Assembly: GCA_013400115.1 (NCBI GenBank)
Contig: VXBP01008287.1
Span: forward strand, 435,351 to 499,350
Source: Rhinopomastus cyanomelas
Lineage: Eukaryota > Chordata > Aves > Bucerotiformes > Rhinopomastidae
DNA: 64,000 nt
Reading direction: 5' to 3'
The translations under genes were made by a program, and so were the position numbers. A model generated the notes under the pieces. The model searched no databases. It saw nothing but the letters and a program-made list of their open reading frames with translations, and had not been told where the DNA came from. Below are positions 22,374-34,466 of the stretch, in pieces (the stretch's first letter is position 1; the number at the start of each line of letters is the position of its first letter).

Positions 22374-24608
22374 GGACTGAAAGAAATTTGAATCATCGCA
22401 AACATTTATTTCTAAAGGAAAACAGCTTATTTAAAATTATAACCACAATTTTTTACCTTTCTCTACAAGAAAACAAGTTGATACCCAGCTGGTAGGAACT
22501 TGCCAGCGGGACAAAATGCTGGACCTGTAGAAAAGTCCAGAAGGAAATGTGGGAAGGTGGGGGAAACACTGTAAATGTACACCCCAAAACTATAACCAGC
22601 ATGAGAAGTCCTTCTATGAGGAGAACAGATAAAGATTCATCTGGATGAGTAACTGAAGCACTTGGCCTCTTTGTGCCACACATATCTGCAAGAGCACATA
22701 AATGTCCTCAGCTGTCCCAACAGACTCAGTACTTTGTCACCAAACCCTCCTTCAGGTGACAATGGAGCTGAGCACGGTGCTGATCACAAAGGTGAGGAAG
22801 AAGTCAGCTGAGTAGGGACATGTGGGACTCACTCATATGTTTTGTGTTCTTCCGTTTCTTATAGCAGGGAAAGGTTGCACGTGGGTGGGCTGCAAGCCCC
22901 TCACTCACACAATGTGGCAACAATAACTCACAGGCAGCCCTGAAGAGCCACCTGTGGTTCCTAAATGCTAAAAGCTCTCTTTCTCCTCTGGAAAAACCTC
23001 TTGCTTTACTTGCCATCTTAATCTCAGTCCAACACAGGTTTCTTGGGAAGGGTCTCACAAGCCATAACAGTCTGGCTGGGTAGGTCTGCTGGCTGAACCA
23101 CTCAAGTCTGGTCTTGCTTGGATGATGTGGTTTTAGTCTTGACTCCTCATGCACTTTGTCCGTTAACTATTAAACCACTAAATCTTGCTTTGGCATGACT
23201 CAGTACATGCAAGGAATGTCACATCTTTCAGCACATCAGTTCTGCTTTGCTGACTACAACAGACTTCCTGAGAGGCAACTGCTGTCTCAGCCCTCCTTGG
23301 CACTTCTTACCAGCCTCTGCTTTTAACATTTCTCCTTCCTCCTAAGATTTCCCAGTGGGGACATCTGAAAGTCCCTGCTGCCCAGCACTCAGCACAGAGC
23401 AGGGATGAGAGGAAGATGGTGGAGTTCACCGATCCCATCATGTCCAAACACAGATATGCTTCAGATGGAAGTTTCTGCAATTCCCCAGCCACTCCTTTAT
23501 CCTCTGGAAAGGGGTCACCACATTGATTTATTAACTTAGGAACCAAATGCCTCTCGCAGACCTGATGAGTAAACAGGCCAGTCTCCTCACTAGCCTTGTA
23601 CAGCTACATATGGCAGGCAGAAGTTTATAAAGGCTTTTGTCCACATTTCCCATCAGTCAGGCTCTACGAAGACAAACGACTACATCCAAACTCTGGCCAA
23701 GGTTACCTTACCTTTGACCCCCAGCCTCTGGCCTTGCTTCAGTAGGCCCTAGAGATCTCAGAGTGCCCATTCCCAGCCACACACAGATACTCCCCCCTGC
23801 CAGGCTTTCTGCCCTGGTAAACATTTCAGCCCTATTCCCTGGGAAACAGGGGCTGCGGAGCATGGAATGAGCTGCATTAGTCTCAGGGACATTCCCAGTG
23901 GGACAGTATGAACCTGAAATTAGACACTCTACACCTTTTTCTCTGTACTGTAGCATTTTCTAAGCCTGTCATTTTGGTCCCAGTGCCTGAGGAGCTGAAT
24001 GGCATCCTGTTGTCTCTTAGCACTGTAGGCTACTGCTAGCAGATTCAATTGTCCTTTCTGCTGCCTGTATAAATGTGAAATCTCTGCTGCTATGTTTGCA
24101 ATTATGAATGTTCAAAGGAAATATTAACTGCAAGAGAAAAGAATTTTTACTCAGATTTGTACTACCCAGAACAAGTAATGAGAATTCAGGTTGCGTCAGA
24201 GGTTTTGTTGCTGCTCTTGTTATCCTTCTGACCAGCTCTTGAGCATGATTGAGGCAGTTCATACACAAAAAGTACACTACTGTTGTTCTTTCATTCCATT
24301 TTTGCAATAAAAATCAACAAGCTAAGCTCTGTCTTAACAAAAGAGTTAATGTAAAGAATAACAGTGGGAGCTCTTCTCAAAGGGATATTTATTTGATTTT
24401 AAAGAACTTGTTCTTCATGCAAGGAAAATGAAGGTTGGAACCAGAAGAGAAACATCTGCCTCCTCTGAAGTGATGAGAAACTGTGCTGCACATTCCTAAC
24501 CTTTCTCCTCCCCTGTTGGCTAAAAATCAATTACTTTTCTTTTAAGGTAACATGTACATCTGGGCAACTGGCATCATGTAAAACCCACTCTTCAGAGCTC
24601 AACACTAA
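22374..24608. other. Repeat-poor DNA
   Basis: No gene or repeat recognised. The 116-aa minus frame at 22804-23154 has no resemblance to known proteins. Confidence 0.45.
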
Positions 24609-24797
24609 TCATAGAATCATCATGGCTGGAAATGACTGCCAGGGTCAAGTCCAGTCCTCAGCTCAACATCTCCCTAACCCCTAGATCATGGCCTCAAGTG
24701 CTCTAGCCCAACCATTCTCTCTGTAAAGAACTTCTTCCTAAGATCTAATCTAAACCTTCCCTGATGCAACTAGAGGCCATTGAATAGAGTAACTTAG
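24609..24797 (-). mobile_element. CR1 LINE 3' fragment
   Basis: A minus-strand tail (TCATAGAATCATCATGGCTG) and the ORF2 end, of the subfamily seen at 27898. The middle of the ORF2 end is missing (the text jumps from GCTCTAGCCC to ACCATTCTCTCTGTAAAG), an internal deletion of several dozen bases. It faces head-to-head with the next element. Confidence 0.9.
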
Positions 24798-24824
24798 AAG
24801 AAAGGGTATAATGTGTTTTCATTT

Positions 24825-24981
24825 CTGGGGAGGTGGTGGACCCTCATCCCTGCAGATGTTGAAGGAGAGACTGGCTGTGACCCTTAGTGCCCTGGTCTGG
24901 CCAATGTGGTGCTGTTAGGTCATGGGCCGGGCTGGACGAGCTCAGAGGGCTTTTCCAGCCTCAATGATTCTGCGATTCTGT
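24825..24981 (+). mobile_element. CR1 LINE 3' end
   Basis: The ORF2 end (GGAGGTGGTGGACCCTCATC) is followed by a 3' UTR with GTGCTGTTAGGTCATGGGCC and the terminal TGATTCTGCGATTCTG. It differs in subfamily from the minus copy to its left, so the pair is not one twin-primed insertion. Confidence 0.9.
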
Positions 24982-25691
24982 TTTTGTGAAGACGGGTTGT
25001 ATACGTCATCCACAGCCCCAGATACACAGGTTTGACCCTTGTGCTGGCTGATTTGGGCTGAAGTGTCCAGATAGATATGGATAATAAATACAGAGATAAC
25101 TAGACACCAGCTCACAAATGTTTTACTAAATTCCATGGCTCTGGCAATTCTGGCAAAGAAGAAGTGGAAAACAAGATCGAGCAAAGCTACACAACTGTCG
25201 AGAAGCTCTAGCATATCCAAAATGCATTGCCAAAACATGTTTGTGCTTTGAACAACTCAAGCTGAACTGATTTTTTCATTTAATCACGCTGCCTTTCCAT
25301 TTTTTTCCACTGCCCTTCTATTTAGGGGCAGTTTTCTTAACCAGCCAAAGACAAGTGTAAAAGCATCAGCCTAAAGCACATAAAGACACCAAATCATGCT
25401 TTTGAGAGCAGGTAGCTTTCCAGAGTCCAGAAGGAAACAGCCAAAAGCTAAACTGTTTGGTTTATTCATCAGGAGAAGGGGCATAATGCAAACAGATGGA
25501 AATAATTTGGATGGCAAGCTGCTTCTCAGCAGATCAACATCTCTCTAACCTCAGCATTCACCTTGAGTATAAATTGCCCTAGCAACTTGCAGCCTAGGAT
25601 TAAGAAACTATTGCTTATTTAAATACAGATTTGCTGGGGATATCCACAGGAAATTTGAGGAGCTGCTCGGTGAATGCAGCCCATTGTTTGC
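24982..25691. other. Unannotated DNA
   Basis: Nothing recognised. Confidence 0.4.
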
Positions 25692-26035
25692 ATTACAGTA
25701 GCACCCGGGAGACTGGGGCACATCAAGCACGGTGTGCGCGGTGCTGTGCAAACGGCGGTGCTGCCCTCCCCTAGCTCAAATTGCCATCATTTTCCACCAT
25801 TACTACATGGCCTAAGCACTTAGATGTTCCTGTTAGTTGAAAAGCTCCTTTTTACTCTGAAGTTGTCCCAGCCCCATGCAGCTAATAGCAAAACAAACTG
25901 GGTTCTGCTCAGCTCTAGCAGATGGGCAGCTACGAGCTGAACGTAACTGGTTCAAGGTTATAGAGGCAATCTCTGGCAGAGCCAAGAGTAAATCCACATC
26001 TCTGGCACCAAAGCCTGTGTCATAACCAAACCCAG
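25692..26035 (-). repeat. Ancient MIR/CORE-SINE-like element (long remnant)
   Basis: It starts ATTACAGTAGCACCCGGGAG and continues GTGCTGTGCAAAC, as in the amniote repeat with ATTACAGTAGCACCTAGAGG and GGCGCTGTACAAAC. The right half (25935-26035) follows the antisense MIR core in order: GTAACTGGTTCAAGGTTATA, then CTCTGGCAGAGCCAAGAG, then CACCAAAGCCTGTG. These correspond to the TTGCCCAAGGTCACA, AGTGGCAGAGC and CCAG blocks of MIR. The middle is diverged. The order of the blocks makes chance unlikely; the precise family is from memory. Confidence 0.55.
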
Positions 26036-27897
26036 TTTTTCTCTCTGATCTCGCTTCTCTCTTGCTCACATAAATATTTGCATGGCTAGAATGAAACCAC
26101 ATTGATTTTTCCCCCCCTTTAGGAAAAACAAGTACTTAAAATATTTCTGTAGTTTATCCCCCCCTTTTTAAGGAGTTGGTGGGGGGAATATATTTTGATT
26201 TTTCTTGGCAAAGAAGAAAAGAAGGAGCAGGCCCAGGTGGAGTCAGGCTCCCTGAAAGCCCTTCATTCTTCAGCTCAGCCTGCCCTGGCATGGCTGCAGG
26301 ACAGCACAGACACAGCAGCTTCAGACCCCAGTTTGGGTCAGCAGCAGTGTGAAGGGTTTTTGTAAGTGGGTCACCTGAACATTTTCATGGGAAAGTTGTT
26401 TTATGCATGTTGGATTATCCGTGCCAACCGCCGTTCACTTATAATTGACCCGCATCTGATTACAGTACAAGCACGCACTGAATGTCCTAAGCAGGGAGAT
26501 CACGGGGATGAATGTGATTAACCCAGGGCTCTCTGCCCTTCCCAGGAGCAATGAGAACCACTCGCTCCCCTTAAAGACCATTCAGGGTCATCGCTGGTTC
26601 TGCCAGAGGAATTTCACCTGCTTGTGCCAGCAGTGCCCTCAGCTCCAGCCAAAGCACCACAACACGCTCACATCCACACAAAACAGCCCATGGTGGAAAA
26701 ACTTCCCGCTTCACTCCAAGCAGGTCTGACCCCTCTGGTGGGACCATGGCTGGTTGATGTTATGAGTGGATCCAAGCCTCCTCCCAGACACCAGAGCAGC
26801 TTCACACCTGCAAGAACACACAAGGGGGAGAGGGAAGGCATGTATGTCTTCAATATGTTTTCCCATCGAGTGTTTATTCCTAACACATGTTTGTCCTTTT
26901 AAGCAAAACATGTCTCTTCTGCTTTCTGTCTCCTTGGTTTCATTTTAAAATGCCGTATTTTTACAGCATGAAGGAATAAAGATACAAGGAGAGGAGGGAA
27001 AGTGGTACAAAAAGCAATTAGGTCTTTGAAAATAGGGTCACTTCTGCTGCTGATAGCACTGGGTTTCACTGCTTCCATCAACATGACTGGAAACCATCCA
27101 GGTAAAAGTCTTGTCTCGGTCAAAGATTAGACTATCAGGTCTGAGATGAATGGGAACCTTTCAAAGGAACAACCAGCGCTGCTGCTGGATCACTTGAGAC
27201 TTGTCAGCCTTCTATTTATTCCATACTTGTGCTCTGAAATGCTGAGACACATAAAGGTTCATAATTGAGGAAATAAACTGCTTTAATGATATTTACCGAG
27301 TACCTCTAAGCACTAGGTAATGTTCTACAAACAGCTGAGCAGAATGAAGTACAGGGAGTGACCAGAAGTGTTGCTCTTGATCAAACGGGTTGCATGGTTT
27401 GGTTTTTATCAAAAGTGCTTCACAGATTTCTGATATTGCAGGAAGTTCACATCTGTCCATCATTCCAGGCCTTGGGGCAAATAATACAGCACAACATTTC
27501 CAGGATGTTACTGTCCTCCGCTGTCTTACGCATCTGATACTGCCCATGTCCCTGCAGTCTGAATTAAACTAGGTCTGTTGGAAATAGAAACGTCCCTGTC
27601 CACAAAATGTCCTGTGAATCATGGATTATACAGAAGAAGACACACTGGAAACTAAGGTCAGGAAAAGCACCGCAGTCAGAGGAGACACTGTCTGCCCCAA
27701 CAGAACAAATTCTTTTTGCCAAGCTGTAGGTGGCTCACACTGAGAACAAGCACCTGTATCCACAAGCATCTTCAACTCTGCTCAAGTACAGCCCAAGCCC
27801 TGCAGCACTGTCCCAGAACTTGATAGACCTTAAAAAGGTGCTGAGCCACCCTGACTCTGTCTGCAGAGCTTTTCAGCTGTCACTGTGCAGCTGCTTT
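26036..27897. other. Unannotated DNA with short C-runs
   Basis: No gene or repeat family recognised. C7 runs lie near 26111 and 26158, and open frames around 26508-26948 on both strands are unfamiliar. Confidence 0.4.
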
Positions 27898-28805
27898 GAA
27901 TCACAGAATCATCACGGGTGGAAAGGACCACCAGGATCAAGTCCAGCCCTCACCACAACATCCCCCTAACCCCTAGACCATGGCCTCAAGGGCTCTAGCT
28001 ACTCCGTTTTTAAACACCTCCAGGGATGGGGACTCCACCACTTCCCTAGGCACCCTGTTCCAGTGCACAAACACTCTCAGTAAAGAACTTCTTCCTAAGA
28101 TCCAATCTAAACCTTCCCTGATGCAACTTGAGGCCATTTCGTCCTGTCCTATCGTTAGCAGTTTGGGAGAAGAGAACAGCATCAGCCTTGCTACAGCCTC
28201 CTTTTATAGTTGTAGTTGTAGGCAGCGATAAGGTCTCCTCTTAGCCTGCCCTTCCCTAGACTAAATAACCCAAATTCCCTCAGCTGCTCTGCACAGGGCC
28301 TGTTTGCCAGATCCCTCCTCAGCCTCAGTGCCCTTCTCTGGCCCTGCTACTGCACCTCAATGTCCTTCTGATACTGTGGTGCTCAAAACTGGACCCAGTA
28401 CTTAAGCTGCAGTCTCACAAGGGCAAAGAACAGGGGAAGATTGCCTCCCTACTCCTGCTGGCTACCTCATTCCTGATCCAGGCCAGGGTGCTGTTTGCCC
28501 TCTTGGCCACCTGGGCACCCTGCTGGCTCCTGTTTAGCCAGCTGTCAACCAATACCCCCAGGTCCTTTTCTGCCAGGCAGCTCTCCAGCCACTCTTCCCC
28601 AAGCCTGTAGCACTGCTGGGGGTTGTTGTGACCGAAGTACGTGACCCAGCACTTGGCTTTGTTAAACCTCATTCCACTGGCTTCCGCCCATTGCTCCAGC
28701 CTGTCCAAACCCCTCTGCAGTTCCTCCCTATCCTCAAACAGATCAACACTCCACTTAATTTCATGTCCCACCTGCAAATTTGTCAGTGTTTCCAAAAGCA
28801 CCTGA
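27898..28805 (-). mobile_element. CR1 LINE, 5'-truncated, about 0.9 kb
   Basis: A minus-strand copy runs from the tail at AATCACAGAATCATCACGGG to the palm region of ORF2. It is of the same subfamily as 459-1135. The 3' UTR contains CATCCCCCTAACCCCTAGAC. Truncation falls just at the FADD palm motif. Confidence 0.95.
27980..28805 (-). pseudogene. CR1 ORF2 C-terminal remnant
   Basis: The minus frame 28801-28415 (128 aa) reads LFEDREELQRGLDRLEQWAE, MRFNKAKC, NNPQQCYRLGEEWLESCLAE, KDLGVLVDSWLNRSQQGAQV and ASRSREAIF. This is the part of CR1 ORF2 after the palm, in which the catalytic FADD segment is degraded to TNLQVGHE. Frameshifts follow. The last part near 28182-27973 reads FVHWNRVPREVVESPSLEVF. 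No activity is possible because fingers and palm are missing. Confidence 0.92.
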
Positions 28806-29810
28806 ACCTAAGTGCCTCCCTGGCGCTCAGAAATCACCCTGAGACAGAGGATCTACCAGATCCTTGGCCCCAGTTGCATCAGGGTCATCTCCCACAAATC
28901 TCGCTTGACCTTGGCACTGGGTCCTGCTGGCGTCAAGGAGGATCTGTGAAGGTGCAGATCTCCGCTGCCTTCTGCCTTGGGCTATGAGCACATTCCTAGG
29001 TGTGGACAAGCCATTTGGTACCAGTGATGGAAGTTAACATGAGCTGCTACAAGCTGGGACTACTTTCCATACTAATCTAGTCATAACGTTAAAACAAACT
29101 ATTTCCGGACTGCAATTATTGCACCTCATAGAGAAATGGTATGACGCTGAAAATTAACAGAATGCTTGAGTGCATTTAATTACTAACAGATACCTTTAAA
29201 CTTGTGGTTAGGAAACTGTTAGCCATTGCCGAAGCATGTGCCCCGCTATTCAGTTCCACTCTGAAGCATTTTCAGAATCTGCTGATCCATAAAACGTACC
29301 ATTGGAGAAGGTTTGTCTTGGCAGAGGTCTCAGTTTTGTCCACCAAACTAATGGTGTCCGTTAACACACCATTACATACATCGTTAACATACTTGGCAAC
29401 TGGGATTTCCCCTCAAGAATAAAGAAATCATGTGTAAATCATAATTATTGTCTGCCTGGCAGTCTCAGTCATCACATACAAGGCACTTGTTCTAATTCTT
29501 TACCCACAAAAAAGCTCCTTGTGAATACAACTGACTGTGGCTGTCCCTGCACATGGTGTGTTGCTAGGAAATCTCCAATCAAGGCACAAATGAGGTGATT
29601 TTATACAGTCAGTTCTTATCAGGAATGCAAAGCCATAGAGAACCTGCTTGTTGGTTGAGCACAAGGTAGTGACATGATGAATAAAAAAAAAACAGGGATC
29701 ACCTCTGGAGCCATCCTCACTCTTAACATGTGGTTCTTCCAAAGAGGCACTGAAATCTAGTTCTTCTGCAGATGTCTTAGGAAAACAATGAAGATTAAAT
29801 CCCTCCCTGT
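28806..29810. other. Unannotated DNA
   Basis: No CR1 similarity continues past about 28805. The GC-richer first 200 bases have short frames on both strands but nothing recognisable. Confidence 0.4.
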
Positions 29811-29993
29811 GAGGGTGCTGAGACACTGAAACAGGTTGCTCAGGGAGGCTGTGGCTGCTCCATTCCTGGAAGTGCTCAAGGCCAGGTTGGACAGGGCTCT
29901 GGGCATCTTGCTCTGGTGAGAGGTGTCACTGCCTATGGCAGAGGGTTGGCACTGGATGAACTCTTTCTAACCTAAACAATTCCATGACTCAAT
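29811..29993 (+). mobile_element. CR1 LINE 3' end, older subfamily
   Basis: The ORF2 end (ACACTGAAACAGGTTGCTCA) is followed by a 3' UTR with TGGCAGAGGGTTGGCACTGG, ATGAACTC and the tail AACAATTCCATGACTCAATGA. Its divergence suggests an older age. Confidence 0.88.
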
Positions 29994-30535
29994 GATAATT
30001 AAAAAAATACAAAAGCCTCATCTACAATCCCATGAAAATTCCCTTCACGGGTTTTGCACAATCTTTCCTGATTTATGTATTCCAGGTCTGTCCAGCTGTA
30101 CAGCTGCAGATCAAGACTGATTTACTTTGTTCACTTAGACCGAAAGCTCTTTTGGGTGCCATTTGAGGTACCCTTGCAGAGAGGGTTCATTTTCTGGCAG
30201 AGTTCAGCCAAAGATTTTTGATGGACACTATGGTTGGTGTTCATTCACACCATGGCACCCAGGTTGCTAGCCAGGCTTTCAACAGAGCTCAGAACTGGTC
30301 TTCTAAAGCTCTGCTGAGAGTCTGCCACAAGAAAGGTGACTGAAAGATGACAACACTAATTAGTCCTTCTTGAAGTACGTACGCAGGAGAGTTTGCTCTC
30401 TGCTCCTAGAACTGAGATTTGAGGTCAGTGGGTGAGATTTCCTTCCTTGAGCTGATGCATCTAATCAGGGAAAAAAGATTTTCTCACATTCAAAATCACT
30501 CTCAAACCTGTACGTTGAACAGTTAATAAACACAG

Positions 30536-30572
30536 CAGCAACAATAATAATAACAATAATAATAGAAATAAT
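30536..30572. repeat. AAT/CAA-rich simple repeat
   Basis: An imperfect trinucleotide run of AAT and ACA units. Confidence 0.8.
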
Positions 30573-32172
30573 GCTGTCAGCAGATGTGACTGTCAAGAAG
30601 CATTATCTACTTCACAGTTTATGGCACACACTTGATAGAAAACACTTGCTGTGAGGGATATTGGCATTACAGCCAAGGAAAAGAATGTAACTGTGCACTT
30701 TGCTCCAGCCAGGGGTGGAGTGGGATTATCCAGCACTGCACTTCCACACGAACAGGACAGAGCAAGACGCAGCACACACATCTAACAGCTGGCATTGCTA
30801 TGGGGCACAGATGGTCTGGCTAACCTTCAGATCTTGTTTTCTATGATTCCGTGATTTCTAGTATGAAATGGCATTATCCTGAAGTGTGCATGTCACTGCC
30901 TCGCTCATCCCTTACTTGACAGGAAGGGGTGAATAACCACTCATATGAAACAGCATTCACCCCGACTGCCTTCACAGAGGAAAGTGAGGCAGTCTGAACT
31001 CACCAACTCCATTTCCTCCACTTTTGTTAAAGAGGGAGCAGCTTCCAATAAAATTCTGGCTTCCCCCATCTCATCTTGCCTTCCATTGTTGTGGTAAGAA
31101 GCTGGAGGTAGCATTTAGTCATAAGAACTAACAGAAAGGAGGAGTGAATTTGCAGTAGAAAGATAACAACTCTTGAAATTGCAGCTTGGGAGTCTCAGGA
31201 CAGCAAAGAATGTATTTCTATTCTGTGTTTGCACTGATACTTCATCTCTTGTTCCTCCCTACTGCTCCCATCCTGTATTGCTTATACAGAAAGAGATGTA
31301 CTGGAGACTCCAAACTATACCCGTAGCATTTTCATGCCTTGATGGAAGCTGCAGTCTATTTTCCAGGCTCATAAATCTCAAGAGAAGTGTTTCATTATTC
31401 TGTCCAGGCAGCGTGGAATATCTGAGCCATAGATCCTCGCGGATGTTTCCTTTCTGGGCCATTCCATAGACAGGCAACATTTTGTATTTCAAAAGTGCCC
31501 TTAAATTCTCTCACCAGCCCATTCCTCTTCAGACAAGTTGGAACTGAAAATTCCTCTTTCAAGTCCCATACAATAAATGGCATCCTCAACATTCCATCCT
31601 GAAAGGAACATTTTCCCTCTTCTCTTGAAGCATTTTTGCCTTGTAGGTAGACAAAGACAAAAGCCACAACCTTCTGCAGCAAATTCAGGCCACCAGAAGC
31701 CAAAGTAAACAGCTTTTGCAGTGTTTTGTAGCACTTAGGAGTAAAGCACGTGGCTTTCTTCAACAAAAAGCAGCGCTGTTTCTTGTACCTTCACTATAAA
31801 CTACTGGATACACTCATTAGTAACTGGTTCAAGTTGTGAAGTTCACGTATGGATCCAAATGAGGCTTGTATATGGTAGTCCCAGGTTCAGGACCACCTCA
31901 CTTGGGCACATGAATCTGTGAGATCCTTTAATACTTTTATATATGGGCAAAGAATATTAAACCACCTATGTTATTAAGCCATCTGGAAAATGTGAGCTGC
32001 CTTTTAGGAGTGACTGTGTGAATCCAAGCATCTGTCCAAATGCAGTCAGTTTCCAAGCTATTCTCACTTAGCAAACAAAGGAGTCAAGTGAAATCCCTCC
32101 TGGAAAAAAAGCGTTTGTTCTCACCTAAAAATCACAAGGGTAGTGGCTTTGGCTAAGAAACACCAAGCAGTT

Positions 32173-32220
32173 GGTGTAGAAACCAGACTCCTCACTGGTG
32201 TAGAAACCAGACTCCTCACT
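32173..32220. repeat. Perfect 24-base tandem duplication
   Basis: The unit GGTGTAGAAACCAGACTCCT followed by CACT occurs twice back to back without a mismatch (32173-32196 and 32197-32220). As 24 is a multiple of 3, it sits in an open frame of 84 aa (32143-32397), but no coding role can be shown. Confidence 0.95.
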
Positions 32221-32898
32221 GCAATGCTCTCAGGATCAACTCTGCAGGAACCCATGCTGTTTGATAACCATCGTCTTTCTTCCATCACTGTCACAAAAGG
32301 CATTTCAGCCTGGGTGGAAAGTGCTTCCAGTCAGACCTCCTCTTGCATTCCAAACCACCAAGGAGTTCCTGGCAAAGGGTTCAAGACATCACCCTAAAGG
32401 ACATGAGCACACAGCAGTTTGCACAGTAGTCCAAGGCACTTTTGGACCTGCCCAGTTTGTTCAAAGAGGAAAACAAGTGAGACAAGAGTACCCTCTTTTA
32501 TGGCCTTGCTGCACCGCTTCTGTCAGACGAAGGGCAAAGCAGGGGAAAACAATTTGGACTAATCATCAAGAAATCAACAAAGATCTGCCTTTCCTTTTCC
32601 ATCTGCCTTTTTTAGAGAAGAGTAGACCTATACTGAAAGATGAAGTCTGTGACCTTAAGTGACGAACGAAAACATAACCGATAATTCAAACCTGTCACAG
32701 GGCAACTTTAAAGGAGGGTTGCCCCCAATCATTTCATTATGTTCAAAAGCTGCTGCCAGGAAGATGTATTTTTTTTTTCCTGTGTTTGTTAGTTGCTCTG
32801 AATTCTAAAAATCTCTGTCTGTTTGCTTTTCTTTCAGTCTTTTCTGGCTGTTTTGTAAACATCTGGGCTGCTTTTTTAGTCCTTTGTGCAAGAAGAGG

Positions 32899-32925
32899 GT
32901 GTGTGTGCGCGCGTGTGTGTGTGTT
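32899..32925. repeat. GT/GC dinucleotide microsatellite
   Basis: GTGTGTGTGCGCGCGTGTGT with a further GTGTGT; alternating purine-pyrimidine, so Z-DNA-prone. Confidence 0.9.
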
Positions 32926-34466
32926 GGTTGTGCCAGTGGCTCTTACATAACGTTTGTGGGGATGAAGGAATTGGCTACAACAGCTCCACTGAAAGGCCAC
33001 CCCAACCTAAAGCTATCTCATGAAATATCCTCTTCTCCCTTCCATACCACAGCACCAATTCCCCAGAGTAGGTTAAAACCAGAGTGCTCTAGTTCCATGC
33101 TAATTACTCAGTGTGACCTTTACTTGTTGCAGTCCCATGTTTCTGCTGAGTTCTGTGGTGGTTGTATGTCACCAGAGGACACCCATGCACGTTCAGTCTA
33201 CAGGAATGGACTCCTTCGTAGGGCACAGAGGATTACCCTTCCCATGCATTTCTTCTCTCATATGCAACATCTTAATCCAGCATTAAAAGTTAACCCCTCC
33301 CAGTACTGTGAGAGTGAAACTTAGCAGGTAGAAAAGAAATCATTCAACAGCATTTTCCTGCACTAGATATGACGGGTTATTTGACAGTCAAGGTCCTAAT
33401 TCTTTTAAACTTTTCTGAAAGGCCCTGCAGCTGACATTTTTACATCACTTCAAGATAACTTTCCCTTTTAAAACCAAAGGAAACACTTTGTCTGTCAAAC
33501 AACACTTTCCTGCACAATCCAGACCAGCATTTCCTGCTGCAAACTCAAGGATTTTGGTTGCTCTGTCATAGGTTTTCAACAAACATTTAGTTTGATTTGG
33601 ACCTCTCTTGTGGTGCAGAGGTCCAGCCCATCACGCCCTGCACCTGCCTTCTCACTGCATGAAGTGACCACTGCTTCTTTTCCAGCCTTGAGTGAGAGCC
33701 TACCTCAGTCTTGTGGGAGGTCATTTTGAAGGAGGATGCCTCATCTCATTTTCCCTCCTTCCCCAAATGGAGAAAACATGGAGGAGAGGAGAGAGGCAAA
33801 GGAAGGAGGCTCTGTAGGAAGGTTGTTGTGGATGCTGACATAGAAAGCTCTTCAGAAGGGCAGATGAACAGGCTGAGAGCAGAGAAGTCAATATTATGGT
33901 GTCACATGGTTTGTACATTAAAACTGCTTAATAGACTCCTTTCCTTAGGAAGAAATAAACTCATTTCACAGGCTTTCATGATTAGAGGGTTCCCCCCAGC
34001 CCCACTTAAAATTTACCCCCACAAAGCTCAATTTTCTTAATTGCTTGGTCACAAATGGGAACAAGCTGTACTTTCTAAATAAATATTTTATGGGGTTTTT
34101 TTCCTTCTCCTCAACAACTGAGTTCATGTAACAGATTATCTGCACCAAATGGGTTTACAGTTCCCTGCTTCCCCAGTAAAAATACCACAGCACAGACAGT
34201 CCACACTTCAGTATTGGGAAAATTTGGGTTAGTTTACCCACATTCTATTTTGCACTAGACCACTAGTCAGTATTAGACAGAGCCCTGCTTCTCAGGAACC
34301 ATTTGTGCTTTTGTTTCACATCCAAATCCCAGGCATCAACCAGACATGTAGTTCTAGGGAAAGGGATGAGTTTCTACGTGGCATGATCTCAGAGGACAAG
34401 TGTGTGCACAAGGCTGTAAGACAGATCAGTGGTTATCCAAGGACAAACACCCTTCAAACAGCTCAG

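Larger units (their letters stand above)
29994..34466. other. Long repeat-poor stretch with simple repeats
   Basis: About 4.5 kb without a recognised transposable element or gene. It holds an AAT/CAA-rich run, a 24-base tandem duplication and a GT run, all listed separately. A nearly pure purine tract lies at about 33771-33812. The 146-aa frame from 32884 starts inside the GT run and is not a credible gene. Confidence 0.45.

Noticed and set aside
30800..30860. Possible CR1 tail ending CTATGATTCCGTGATTTC
   Set aside because: Only the terminal words resemble CR1; the preceding 3' UTR is not recognisable.
32884..33324. Plus-strand frame of 146 aa starting MCKKRVCVRACVCVGC
   Set aside because: The start lies in the GT microsatellite; the cysteine/valine pattern is an artefact of the dinucleotide repeat.
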